Below are positions 1-7,015 of a stretch of 17,597 nt of DNA, piece by piece. This DNA comes from Thermoplasmata archaeon (GTDB taxonomy: Archaea > Thermoplasmatota > Thermoplasmata > Thermoplasmatales > Thermoplasmataceae). Location of the stretch: assembly GCA_021792045.1 (NCBI GenBank), contig JAJYVJ010000023.1, positions 1 to 17,597 of the forward strand, read 5' to 3'. The position numbers and the translations under genes were made by a program. Each line of letters opens with the position of its first letter. Within the stretch, counting starts at the first letter, position 1. The notes under the pieces are model-generated. The model worked only from the letters and a program-made list of their open reading frames with translations, made no database searches and was not told where the DNA came from.

Positions 1-125
1 TTCAAAGGAATAAGGCTTTCGCAATGCCTGTAAAATGAGCATGTGGTTCTACATGACCACTCGCAAAGAGGTTATATTAACCGTTTTCGGCGAAATGCTT
101 TTAAGAATTGTGGTTGCTTTAACCA

Positions 126-1424
126 TTGGAGACTGAAAAAAAAGAAAGAGAACAAAACGCTACTAAATTTATTAGTGTCGAAAGTAAAGGACAGGTGGAA
201 GTCTCAGATATATTGAATGCAATTTCTACCCCTTCATATTCTCCAAATCTGAAAATCAGAGAAGTACTTCAAAAAAATCTAAGAGCAAACCTAAAATGGA
301 GTCAATTTTTTGAGGAGAATACTACTGAAATTAATTATGACTTCGATAAATTCGTAAAATTGTCTAATTTTTACGAAATCTCAAAGGGAAATACTAAATG
401 GCATATAGAACAAAATTCAGGGACAGGAGCGGACTCTTTCTTTTTTTTAAGCAAGGATACCGCGGATGAGCATTTAATCCCTAGTTCGTACCTCTTCCCT
501 GCTATATCAAGATCAAGAGATGTATCTGGATTTGAGTTTACCGAGTCGGACTGGAAGAGACTTCATTTTCAAGGTAAACGAACCTTCCTATTCAAGTGTT
601 CCCTACCAAGAGATTCTATTGAAAATGGAGGATTGAATTATATACATTGGGGAGAAACGGAATGCAGAGTGAGTGAAAAGAGGGGAAAGGGCAACCTCTG
701 TAGCCAGACATCAGCTTGCTCAAGAAGAAAAACTTTGAGCTCAGAATACTTTGGTTGGTACGACTTGGGGAATATACGAAATCCAAAGATTATCTCAGTA
801 TACCAAGCTTGGAGAAAGACAAGGTTTGTTTTAAATAAATATGAAGTGGCAATGTATCATGGCCTGCTAGCCTTCTACGAAAAAGATGGTGTAAGACTAA
901 CTGATGTTGAAACACGTTCTGTTTTGGCATATTTGAATTCATCCTTTGCTCAATATTATGTTGAAATTAACGGTAGGAAGACTGGAGCCGGAGCAATCGC
1001 CCTTGAAGTACAAACCGCCTTAGATATGCCGGTATTAGATGTGAGGAACATTAGTGATGATAGCAAAGAAATACTGAGCGCTCTTTTTGAAAAATTGGTG
1101 TCCAAGACCAGAGAAATTGGAGGTGCCAAAGATGAGGGACAGATGATAGAAGTAAGCAAAGTTGTTTATGAAATAGATGAAGTAATATCAAAATTGGTTG
1201 GTTTAGAAAGAGATACTACATTTTTTTTACAGAAGAAAGTTGAAGAGTTGATAGGTAGAAGAATGAGGGATGCCAAAGCTCCTGATCAGAATCTCTTGAG
1301 GGGAGAACATACTACAATGATAAAAAGGCCTGAAAGAAAGAGACCGATAAAAATCAGTTCAAATAAGAATCTAAGAAAACTTTCAGAATTCTCGGAAAAC
1401 CTTGATGAAAACAAAGAACAATAA
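126..1424 (+). CDS. Target-recognition (TaqI/Eco57I-like) module of an N6-adenine DNA methyltransferase, probably 5'-truncated
   Basis: This 432-residue protein resembles the C-terminal DNA-recognition half of type II/IIG adenine-N6 methyltransferases. Residues 99-108 read GTGADSFFFL, the usual 'TGxxxFFFL' signature near the start of such recognition domains. Residues 209-310 (FGWYDLG, W-x4-RFVLNKYEVAMYHG, LAYLNSSFAQYY, INGRKTGAG, MPVLDVRNI) match the conserved core of the TaqI C-terminal specificity family. No SAM-binding motif and no NPPY catalytic motif is present, so it cannot methylate alone. The start is a TTG with no convincing Shine-Dalgarno sequence and an in-frame stop two codons upstream. 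It is therefore either a remnant whose methylase half is lost or lies outside the window, or a separately encoded specificity subunit. It is on the opposite strand to the adjacent operon and looks unrelated to it. Confidence 0.7.
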   Translation: METEKKEREQNATKFISVESKGQVEVSDILNAISTPSYSPNLKIREVLQKNLRANLKWSQFFEENTTEINYDFDKFVKLSNFYEISKGNTKWHIEQNSGTGADSFFFLSKDTADEHLIPSSYLFPAISRSRDVSGFEFTESDWKRLHFQGKRTFLFKCSLPRDSIENGGLNYIHWGETECRVSEKRGKGNLCSQTSACSRRKTLSSEYFGWYDLGNIRNPKIISVYQAWRKTRFVLNKYEVAMYHGLLAFYEKDGVRLTDVETRSVLAYLNSSFAQYYVEINGRKTGAGAIALEVQTALDMPVLDVRNISDDSKEILSALFEKLVSKTREIGGAKDEGQMIEVSKVVYEIDEVISKLVGLERDTTFFLQKKVEELIGRRMRDAKAPDQNLLRGEHTTMIKRPERKRPIKISSNKNLRKLSEFSENLDENKEQ

Positions 1425-1565
1425 TTGAATTCTTTAGTAAAGTTCACTCAGCCCAAACAAGCCTCCTTTATACATAGAAACTTTATTCAGTTCGTAAAGA
1501 GAGGTTTTTGATTCTTTAAGTAAAATAATGATTAAAAAGACCAAAGACTCTAACGGATAGATATA

Positions 1566-1622
1566 GGGCGCGACCGGTAAAAATCTAACTTGAGGAGTTG
1601 AGGTCTTTATCCAATCGCGCCC
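1566..1622. repeat. 57-base near-perfect inverted repeat (hairpin)
   Basis: The outer arms GGGCGCGACCGG (1566-1577) and CCAATCGCGCCC (1611-1622) pair over 12 positions, with two G-T wobbles on the minus strand. The pairing continues inward with a few bulges to a loop of about five bases near 1593. No T-run follows on either strand, so it is not a classical terminator. It lies in the 347-base gap between the methyltransferase fragment and the MoxR operon. A nested palindrome CCAATC-N6-GATTGG occupies 1611-1628. It could be a structured RNA, a miniature inverted-repeat element or a recombination site; the sequence does not decide. Confidence 0.7.
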
Positions 1623-1678
1623 GATTGGAAATAGGCAGGAATCATATAGATTTTGCTGATAAATGTTGATTAATTTAT

Positions 1679-1692
1679 GATACTGTAGTATC
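1679..1692. promoter_or_regulatory. Palindrome GATACTGTAGTATC, operator- or boundary-like
   Basis: A 14-base perfect palindrome lies just past the 3' end of the MoxR operon. It closely matches the palindrome at 5712-5725 on the operon's promoter side, and the similarity extends to the right (ATTTTGCCAAAA here, TTTTCCACAAAA there). Such pairs can be binding sites of one regulator or the ends of an inserted segment. The rest of the 1425-1771 gap contains only the 57-base hairpin and no credible gene. Confidence 0.5.
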
Positions 1693-1771
1693 AATTTTGC
1701 CAAAATAAATCAGGAAGGATTCTCGTTCTTCCTGGCATTGGATCCGTTCATTTCGTCCACAACCGAATACA

Positions 1772-2098
1772 TTATGGCTCCCGGACGGATTTCCCGTGGG
1801 CATACACCAAATACAGGAACATCGGGTGTTTCCATGAGGTTACCTTTCCTATCCATTCCTGAACGGTCCGGAATCCGGAACACCTGACATAATCGGCTAA
1901 CTGGACCTCCCTTCCCTCCTCATGCAGCAGCATGACTTCTTGCACCTTCACCGGGGCGATCTCCTCAAATTTGTAGAAAGAACCATTCCTCGCCACAGTT
2001 TTTCCAGTCTGCCTCCTGTGCCTGATTGTGTATACGAATCCATGTTGAACAAGATGCTCCCTTGCTTCCTTCACATTGAAAAAAATGGGAGAGGTCAT
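1772..2098 (-). CDS. Small unknown protein, last gene of the MoxR-VWA operon
   Basis: This 108-residue protein is not recognised. It is moderately basic in its first half (VYTIRHRRQTGKTVARNG), followed by an EIAPVKVQEV strand. The C-terminal part, residues about 66-108, is rich in aromatic residues. No transmembrane segment, signal peptide or catalytic motif is seen. Its ATG overlaps the TGA stop of the preceding coiled-coil gene (ATGA), so the two are almost certainly translationally coupled. That coupling suggests it acts with the MoxR ATPase, the VWA protein and the coiled-coil protein. The layout, with a basic N-terminal strand-turn-strand ahead of a helical part, would be compatible with nucleic-acid binding, but this is only a guess. 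Confidence 0.8.
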   Translation of the reverse strand: MTSPIFFNVKEAREHLVQHGFVYTIRHRRQTGKTVARNGSFYKFEEIAPVKVQEVMLLHEEGREVQLADYVRCSGFRTVQEWIGKVTSWKHPMFLYLVYAHGKSVREP

Positions 2099-3048
2099 GC
2101 CTGACCCTCTTTTTCCGGTCCCCCTTCCTGCCCTGCCTGCTGCTTGGCGGTATCATTGGCCACCACATTCTCTGCAAGGAACTCAAGCATTCCCTCCAGC
2201 CGGGTCTTGAGCATGTCCTTCTCGCCGACGATCTCCGCCATCTCCTCTATATCCTTCTTCGTCTCGACTGCCTGCAGACTGAGCTTCTCGTATCTTTTCC
2301 CCTTCTTCTTGGCAATGCCTTTCAGCCGGTCTATGGTCTCGTTGAGCTTGGAGATCTTCCCCTCATACTCAAAGCGGATCTTCGATGCAAGGAGCTGTCG
2401 TTGCTTCTCAACCCGGTCAGCGATGTCGGGATTCAGGTCAGATGAGGACAGCACTTCCCTCAAACCCTTCATCTCGTTCAGCACGGCAATCAGGGATCGA
2501 ACCTGGTAGTTCATACTGAGGAAATTTGGGGAAGATGGGCGGAGTTCGTCCATCTTATCCGGCGGTATCGGGAACGTTGGATGTTTCCTGTATATTGCAT
2601 CGACTATGTCCTTCCAGCGAAGCGTAAGGTCCCTGTATATCTCGTTCTTGGCGCCCTCAAAGGCAATCTGGATCTTCTTGTACTCGTCCTCAAGAAGGTT
2701 CAGCCTGTCCCTCGGAATGACGTATTGCTTATCCAGCTTGAATGAGGCAAGCTTCGCACATGTCCGGTAGAACCTGACCTTCTGATAGTCCACCTTTGCC
2801 CTCTGCTCCGGATCCATCCTGTAGAAAGCCGATCTTATATGCTCATCAAGCACGGATATGTTGGCGCTGAATCCCTCGGTTCCAAGCTCCACGACAAAGA
2901 ACCTTTCCAGCGGCGATTCCATCCTCTTGCTTACGCCTGCCTGCCCTGTCGATCCGGGCAAGCCCTCTCCTTCTGCTCCCACTGCCATATCCACTTCGGT
3001 TGACCCCGGTATCAGTAACGCACCGTCTTTCGTTTCCTGTTCTGTCAT
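2095..3048 (-). CDS. Coiled-coil accessory protein of the MoxR-VWA operon (DUF3150-like in layout)
   Basis: The protein has 317 residues. Residues 1-45 are flexible and rich in Gly, Glu and Ser. Residues 48-205 are mainly helical (VDYQKVRFYRTCAKLASFK at about 87-104, then repeated aromatic and charged residues). Residues about 210-297 are a long charged coiled coil (KISKLNETIDRLKGIAKK, then KKDIEEMAEIVGEKDMLKT). The tail is Gln/Gly/Glu-rich. No catalytic motif is visible. The helical middle and its placement after a MoxR ATPase and a VWA protein recall DUF3150-type proteins, which accompany such pairs on phages and plasmids; this is inference from layout, not a clear motif match. Its ATG lies two bases after the VWA stop, with a GGAGG Shine-Dalgarno inside the VWA 3' end. 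A scaffold or substrate-adaptor role is plausible. Confidence 0.8.
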   Translation of the reverse strand: MTEQETKDGALLIPGSTEVDMAVGAEGEGLPGSTGQAGVSKRMESPLERFFVVELGTEGFSANISVLDEHIRSAFYRMDPEQRAKVDYQKVRFYRTCAKLASFKLDKQYVIPRDRLNLLEDEYKKIQIAFEGAKNEIYRDLTLRWKDIVDAIYRKHPTFPIPPDKMDELRPSSPNFLSMNYQVRSLIAVLNEMKGLREVLSSSDLNPDIADRVEKQRQLLASKIRFEYEGKISKLNETIDRLKGIAKKKGKRYEKLSLQAVETKKDIEEMAEIVGEKDMLKTRLEGMLEFLAENVVANDTAKQQAGQEGGPEKEGQA

Positions 3049-3050
3049 GT

Positions 3051-4469
3051 TTAGACCTCCATCAGTATGTTGTCGCCTGAAAACTTCTCAATATGGATCG
3101 CATGGGAATATTTCTCAAGCAGGGGGTTGCTTGTCTGTATCATCACACTCGTCAGATCCATCTTGCTGCATTGCCTTGCGACGTTCTCATCGATGCTGTC
3201 TATTCCATCCGAGACAAGCACCGACTTGTAATCCCTTCCATTCTTCAGGACATCCTCAAGGCATGTGGTAATGTTCGTGCCGCCGTCAGCCTGTATGCCT
3301 GCAAGGGTTTTCAGCAATTCCCACATGTCCGTGATGGGTTCTCCCAATTCGGTATCGAACAACCGGAGCTTCAGGGTTCCACCATGCTCCCGGATTGTTT
3401 TAGCCATCCCGATCACGCTTGCCGCTGCGACCGCTATCTTTGGAGCGTAATCATCGATGAATGCTATTCCACCACCCATGCTGCCCGATTTATCCAGATA
3501 GACGAGGTAATTGTTCATGCTGGAATACCTCTCCCTGACGTGAGCGGTCTTGGATGCGATCTTATAGTCAAGGAGATCCTCATCGAGCATATCCTGCGGA
3601 ATGACATCCGGGATCTCGGAATAATAGAGCATCTTTCTTGCCCCTATGGGTATTCCCCTCCTGACGGACGGTTTCACGTGCGATTTCCCGGTATCGTCGG
3701 TATTGAGCCTCTTCATCACCCTGGCGAGGGAGATCACGAACTTGTTTGACAGTATGTCGCGCATCTCTTCCGGATCCGTAAGCCGTCTCATCGGAATCCC
3801 GGTATGCGAGAACGAACTCAGCATGGATATCATGTCGTTGCTTTGCTGCGTGGCCTGTTGCGCCGCAGAGGACATCGTTCTCATTATGTTGTTATAGAGG
3901 GACTGGTTTCCCATCGTGCCGCCCTGGAGGTTGTTCAGCGCGTTCATGAAGTTGTTGAAGTTGAAGGGCTGGTTCCCGGGTTGATTGTTCGGCTGATTGG
4001 TAGGAGTATTGCCGGGTTGATTCCCCTGCTGGTTCCCGGGTTGCTGTTGTGGCTGTTGCGGCTGCTGCATAGAGGGCGGAATCGATGCTTGCGCCTCCTT
4101 CGCCTTCTCCACATAGGCCTGCAGGAAGTTCTTGCTCGCCATCAGGGAAAGCATCGGGTTCCTTGACACCTTGGCATTCAGCTCCTGGTATCTTGGATCC
4201 GCCATCTCCTTCTCAAGCAGTGACTTCCATGAGTTCTTGGAAAGGGGATTCAGGACGAGCTTGTCATAAGGCATGTAATGCATCAGGTGTGCATCCATCA
4301 GGAAATGTGATCCCATGGTGACGTTCTTCTCCGAAAAGTCCCTCGTCAGATCGAAAGTCGCTGACCTGACGGTCGGGTCCTTGTAGGCATTCTGGTCCAT
4401 GAAGGACTTCCACTCATCAGGCCGGATGATCTTGTATTTCTTGTTATAGTAGGATTGGGCGGTCTGCAT
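3051..4469 (-). CDS. von Willebrand factor A (VWA) domain protein, ViaA/CobT-like MoxR partner
   Basis: The protein has 472 residues. Residues 1-130 form a helical N-terminal region. Residues about 134-171 are a low-complexity Gln/Asn/Pro/Gly linker with repeated NQPGN units. Residues 172-310 are a second helical region. A VWA domain starts near residue 320. The metal-ion-dependent adhesion site is complete: DKSGSM at 326-331, a GGTNITT threonine loop, and VSDGID as the third metal motif. VWA proteins of this type work with MoxR AAA+ ATPases as chaperone or remodelling pairs (RavA-ViaA, CobS-CobT, NorQ-NorD). The start codon overlaps the stop of the MoxR gene (TGATG), which supports coupled translation and a stoichiometric complex. 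The protein is cytosolic by sequence, with no signal peptide or membrane segment. The substrate is unknown. Confidence 0.93.
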   Translation of the reverse strand: MQTAQSYYNKKYKIIRPDEWKSFMDQNAYKDPTVRSATFDLTRDFSEKNVTMGSHFLMDAHLMHYMPYDKLVLNPLSKNSWKSLLEKEMADPRYQELNAKVSRNPMLSLMASKNFLQAYVEKAKEAQASIPPSMQQPQQPQQQPGNQQGNQPGNTPTNQPNNQPGNQPFNFNNFMNALNNLQGGTMGNQSLYNNIMRTMSSAAQQATQQSNDMISMLSSFSHTGIPMRRLTDPEEMRDILSNKFVISLARVMKRLNTDDTGKSHVKPSVRRGIPIGARKMLYYSEIPDVIPQDMLDEDLLDYKIASKTAHVRERYSSMNNYLVYLDKSGSMGGGIAFIDDYAPKIAVAAASVIGMAKTIREHGGTLKLRLFDTELGEPITDMWELLKTLAGIQADGGTNITTCLEDVLKNGRDYKSVLVSDGIDSIDENVARQCSKMDLTSVMIQTSNPLLEKYSHAIHIEKFSGDNILMEV

Positions 4470-5635
4470 CAGACTATCCCTCCTGCGATCTGTTTCTTGA
4501 CGTCCTGTATCTTCTTGAGAACAGCCTCGGCATCGTTCACGAACTGCGTGACCTCTGCCTGGTAGACGTCAAGCATGCCTTCCTTCTTCACTAACTGCCC
4601 TGCCATGTTGACCGCTTCAAGTGCTTCCTTCTCGGCGTCGCCAAGATTGCCGTTCTTCATCAGGTCTCCGACCTTCGTGAGCTTCTCCTGTGCAGCCCTG
4701 AGTTCCTTCGGGTAAAGTGTGTCAAGTGCCTTGTTGAACGCGTTGAGCTGCTCATCGTTGTCCTGCAGAACGTATTTCGCCACGTCCACTGCGGACTTCT
4801 TTATTGGCAAGTCCATGAGCCATGAGTATGTGGCGACAAGGAACGGAAGATAAGTCTTTCCTATCGCTGTCCTGTCTGATACGAAGATTCCGTTCATCCT
4901 CATCGTAGATACCAGTGTGGCTATGATGTCCGCTATCTCCCCTGCATGTGCCTTTTCGAATGCCTCTATCTCCGCATACGCCTCGTCCAGTTCCTGCATG
5001 GATATGCCTGTCTTTGCTGCACCGTTCTTGTTCAGGTTCAGCATGATCCCATTCCTGATCTTGTCAGACGGTATAGGCGAAACAAAGTGCTTCAGCAGTA
5101 TTCGGTCATAGAAAGCCTGAAGCTCGTCTCCCTGCGGCAGTTCATTGGATGCTGTGAACATGGATATCAATGGCACGGAATGCACCGTGCCATCGGCATC
5201 CACGAAAACCCTCTCGTTCATAATGTTAAGAAGCGTGTTCAGTGTCTCGGACGATCCTTTGAAAACCTCATCCATGAAGGCAATGTTGGCCTCGGGTAGT
5301 TTGCCCTTCATCATCCTGACGTATTTACCCTGCCTGAATGCTATTGGATCAATTGCCCCAACAATGTCGTCGGGTATGGAGTACTTGCTCAGCAGGTAAT
5401 AATAGTATTTTCCGCCTATCCTGTCCGTCAGGGATTTCAGCAAAGCGGACTTCGCCGTTCCCGGTTCGCCTATCAGCACGCAGTGGTTTCTGCTCAGTAA
5501 TGCAAGCAGGGCTACCTTTGCCTCCTCATCCCTTCCGATGAACTCGGAACTTAGCTCCGCCAGTATCTTCCTGGCTTTCTCTTTATGGCTGTCTACTCTT
5601 TCTTGCGGTTGTAAAACTGTTTCCAATTTCCTCAA
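4469..5635 (-). CDS. MoxR/RavA-type AAA+ ATPase
   Basis: The protein has 388 residues. Motifs appear in the expected AAA+ order: Walker A GEPGTAKS (56-63), Walker B IAFMDEVFK (118-126), sensor 1 around SMFTASNE (158-165) and an arginine-finger-like YDRIL (176-180). After the ATPase core there is a helical C-terminal part, including a charged region near residues 310-380. MoxR proteins hydrolyse ATP to remodel partner complexes, usually with a VWA protein, and that gene follows directly. The first available start is a TTG at 5635. A second TTG at 5626 has a better-placed GAGG and may be the true start. A TATA-like box at 5663-5670 would begin transcription about 5640. The gene heads a four-gene operon whose later junctions all overlap or nearly touch. 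Confidence 0.95.
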   Translation of the reverse strand: MRKLETVLQPQERVDSHKEKARKILAELSSEFIGRDEEAKVALLALLSRNHCVLIGEPGTAKSALLKSLTDRIGGKYYYYLLSKYSIPDDIVGAIDPIAFRQGKYVRMMKGKLPEANIAFMDEVFKGSSETLNTLLNIMNERVFVDADGTVHSVPLISMFTASNELPQGDELQAFYDRILLKHFVSPIPSDKIRNGIMLNLNKNGAAKTGISMQELDEAYAEIEAFEKAHAGEIADIIATLVSTMRMNGIFVSDRTAIGKTYLPFLVATYSWLMDLPIKKSAVDVAKYVLQDNDEQLNAFNKALDTLYPKELRAAQEKLTKVGDLMKNGNLGDAEKEALEAVNMAGQLVKKEGMLDVYQAEVTQFVNDAEAVLKKIQDVKKQIAGGIV

Positions 5636-5662
5636 CTCCTCAAGACCATATCCATAATGTGC

Positions 5663-5670
5663 ATATATAA
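5663..5670 (-). promoter_or_regulatory. TATA-box-like promoter of the MoxR operon
   Basis: On the minus strand the box reads TTATATAT, preceded by GGCAAAG. Its centre is about 31 bases before the first TTG codon of the ATPase gene. That fits archaeal initiation 25-27 bases downstream of the box and a very short leader. The two GATAC palindromes lie just upstream of it. Confidence 0.6.
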
Positions 5671-5684
5671 CTTTGCCTATATCT

Positions 5685-5697
5685 GATACTGATTATC
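5685..5697. promoter_or_regulatory. Imperfect palindrome GATACTGATTATC
   Basis: A degenerate copy of the GATAC...TATC motif starts 27 bases from the perfect copy at 5712-5725. Together they form a tandem pair directly upstream of the MoxR TATA box, consistent with two binding sites for one dimeric regulator. Confidence 0.4.
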
Positions 5698-5711
5698 TAT
5701 TATGAGAAAAC

Positions 5712-5725
5712 GATACCGCAGTATC
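5712..5725. promoter_or_regulatory. Palindrome GATACCGCAGTATC in the divergent promoter region
   Basis: This inverted repeat (GATAC-N4-GTATC) lies between the divergent MoxR operon and the plus-strand gene at 5791. It nearly equals the palindrome at 1679-1692 beyond the operon's other end. Its position suits an activator or repressor controlling one or both divergent genes. Confidence 0.5.
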
Positions 5726-5752
5726 ATTTTCCACAAAAACTGATTGGGGGGC

Positions 5753-5765
5753 GATATCTTTTAAT
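5753..5765 (+). promoter_or_regulatory. Probable TATA region for the plus-strand gene at 5791
   Basis: The stretch GATATCTTTTAAT lies 26-38 bases upstream of the ATG at 5791, the spacing expected for a leaderless archaeal transcript. This is the reason for preferring that start to the ATG at 5764. Confidence 0.4.
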
Positions 5766-5790
5766 GCGCGAAGATATGTGTTCATCGATT

Positions 5791-6120
5791 ATGACGGTAG
5801 ATCAGAAGGGAACAGAATCGAAACCGGCGAAGAAGCCAAACAAGAAGCCATTCAGTTACACTCCCGGAGACAGGAGGTTCAAGGAGCCTGAACCGCTTGG
5901 TCTTGAGGACTTCTCCATTACAGTGAAAGGGAAGAAGATACCGCTGAAGCTGAGGGCAAAGATCGACGGCCACACAACCCAGGCATGGCTGTTCGCCGAT
6001 AACGCTCCATACAAGCCATACGAGCTTACGTATCACAAAGAGTACAAGGCCTTCTTGCGAACGATCAACGTGATAAGGAAGATCTACGGTTCTGAAAAAG
6101 CCAAAGAAGAAAGCAAATGA
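5791..6120 (+). CDS. Small lysine-rich unknown protein
   Basis: The protein is 109 residues from the ATG at 5791; an upstream in-frame ATG at 5764 would add nine residues. The first 25 residues are very rich in Lys and Pro (KPAKKPNKKP) and look disordered. The remainder (LEDFSITVKGKKIPLKL, then HTTQAWLFADNAPYKPYELTYHKEYK) has the alternating pattern of a small beta-rich fold and ends in a charged helix. No known family is recognised. A basic tail and small fold would suit nucleic-acid binding, but no motif proves it. The gene is followed six bases later by the GHKL ATPase gene on the same strand and is probably co-transcribed with it. Confidence 0.75.
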   Translation: MTVDQKGTESKPAKKPNKKPFSYTPGDRRFKEPEPLGLEDFSITVKGKKIPLKLRAKIDGHTTQAWLFADNAPYKPYELTYHKEYKAFLRTINVIRKIYGSEKAKEESK

Positions 6121-6126
6121 GTTGTT

Positions 6127-6957
6127 ATGAACAGGAAAGACTTGCCGGAACTGGTCGGTGGTTATTTCGATTATCTTGAATATGAGGGACAACTCAGAAA
6201 TTCCAATAGTATCGACCTTTCAGGAAGCAACTGGATTGACTCTGTTACTGCTTTCTTGCTCGCTAATTTGAAATTCTCAAGGAATATTGAAATTACAGCT
6301 GGTAGTCAAAGCAACGCCATGGGATATTTCAATACGATTGCAAATAGGAATCCAGAGTGGTGGAAATCAAGATCATATGGGATTCTTTATTCGCCTTCAG
6401 ATTCCTATCTTCCTTTTTCAAGGCTTCCTAAGTCTCAAAGGGATTTTGCTACACTTACGAATGCTTTTATGGCACGTATGAACTCCTTTACCATAGTCGG
6501 TGGGAAGAATACTTTTATGTCAGTCCTTGGGGAACTTACGGACAATATTTACCAGCATTCTAATTTCACATCTGCATTCATGATGTGTCAGGTTTACAGG
6601 ACTAAACGCTATGTTGATATTTCTTTCATTGACGACGGAATAACTATTCCTGGCAATTTTGAGGCAAATTCAATAGCTTTTGACAGTGATGGACAAGCCA
6701 TCGATATGGCTGTAAATGGTACATCTACGAAGGATCCGGTGGTAAGAGGAAGAGGCCTTGGAGACTCTCTAAGAATATATTGTGAAGGTGCGGACGCAAA
6801 AGCAATGATCGTGTCTAGAGAGGGAATCTATTATAGAAGTTCAGCCGATGTCTCCCTTTTCAATTTGAAAAGTCTTAGCAAGTTCAGAGGGACGCTTATT
6901 TGTATTAGATCACCCATAATGACAAATGAAATACCCCTTTACGATTACTTCGGCTGA
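6127..6957 (+). CDS. GHKL-type (histidine-kinase-like) ATPase with STAS-like N-terminus
   Basis: The protein has 276 residues. Residues about 25-75 (NSIDLSGSNWIDSVTAFLLA) resemble a STAS-like alpha/beta segment. A Bergerat-fold ATP-binding domain follows: N-box ELTDNIYQHS (136-145), G1 box DDGITIP (169-175), G2 box GRGLG (208-212) and a terminal FRGT turn (253-256). No phospho-accepting histidine domain and no membrane segment is present, so it is a soluble stand-alone ATPase, as in anti-sigma-type kinases and the ATPases that accompany DUF4325 proteins. The DUF4325 gene follows at 7016. The likely role is nucleotide-dependent switching of a partner by phosphorylation or binding; the partner is unknown. 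No strong Shine-Dalgarno precedes the ATG. Confidence 0.85.
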   Translation: MNRKDLPELVGGYFDYLEYEGQLRNSNSIDLSGSNWIDSVTAFLLANLKFSRNIEITAGSQSNAMGYFNTIANRNPEWWKSRSYGILYSPSDSYLPFSRLPKSQRDFATLTNAFMARMNSFTIVGGKNTFMSVLGELTDNIYQHSNFTSAFMMCQVYRTKRYVDISFIDDGITIPGNFEANSIAFDSDGQAIDMAVNGTSTKDPVVRGRGLGDSLRIYCEGADAKAMIVSREGIYYRSSADVSLFNLKSLSKFRGTLICIRSPIMTNEIPLYDYFG

Positions 6958-6987
6958 TAAGCACCTTCGTCAACCGGTCCTGCAAAG

Positions 6988-6995
6988 TTATTAAT
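6988..6995 (+). promoter_or_regulatory. TATA-like box before the DUF4325 gene
   Basis: TTATTAAT is centred about 25 bases upstream of the ATG at 7016, and no Shine-Dalgarno is present. This fits a leaderless transcript separate from the ATPase mRNA. Confidence 0.4.
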
Positions 6996-7015
6996 GTACG
7001 TTTAGATACCACTTC

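Noticed and set aside
1566..1622. tRNA gene
   Set aside because: The ends pair like an acceptor stem, but the span is only 57 bases and no T-arm (GGTTCGAATCC type) or proper D-arm is present. The inner sequence forms one continuous hairpin instead of a cloverleaf.
1434..1703. 89-codon minus-strand open frame with TTG start
   Set aside because: It runs straight through the 57-base hairpin and the GATAC palindrome, has no ribosome-binding site or leader element, and its composition looks like translated non-coding sequence.
2858..4166. Several plus-strand frames of 80-218 codons opposite the VWA and coiled-coil genes
   Set aside because: These are shadows of strongly supported minus-strand genes with recognisable domain motifs.
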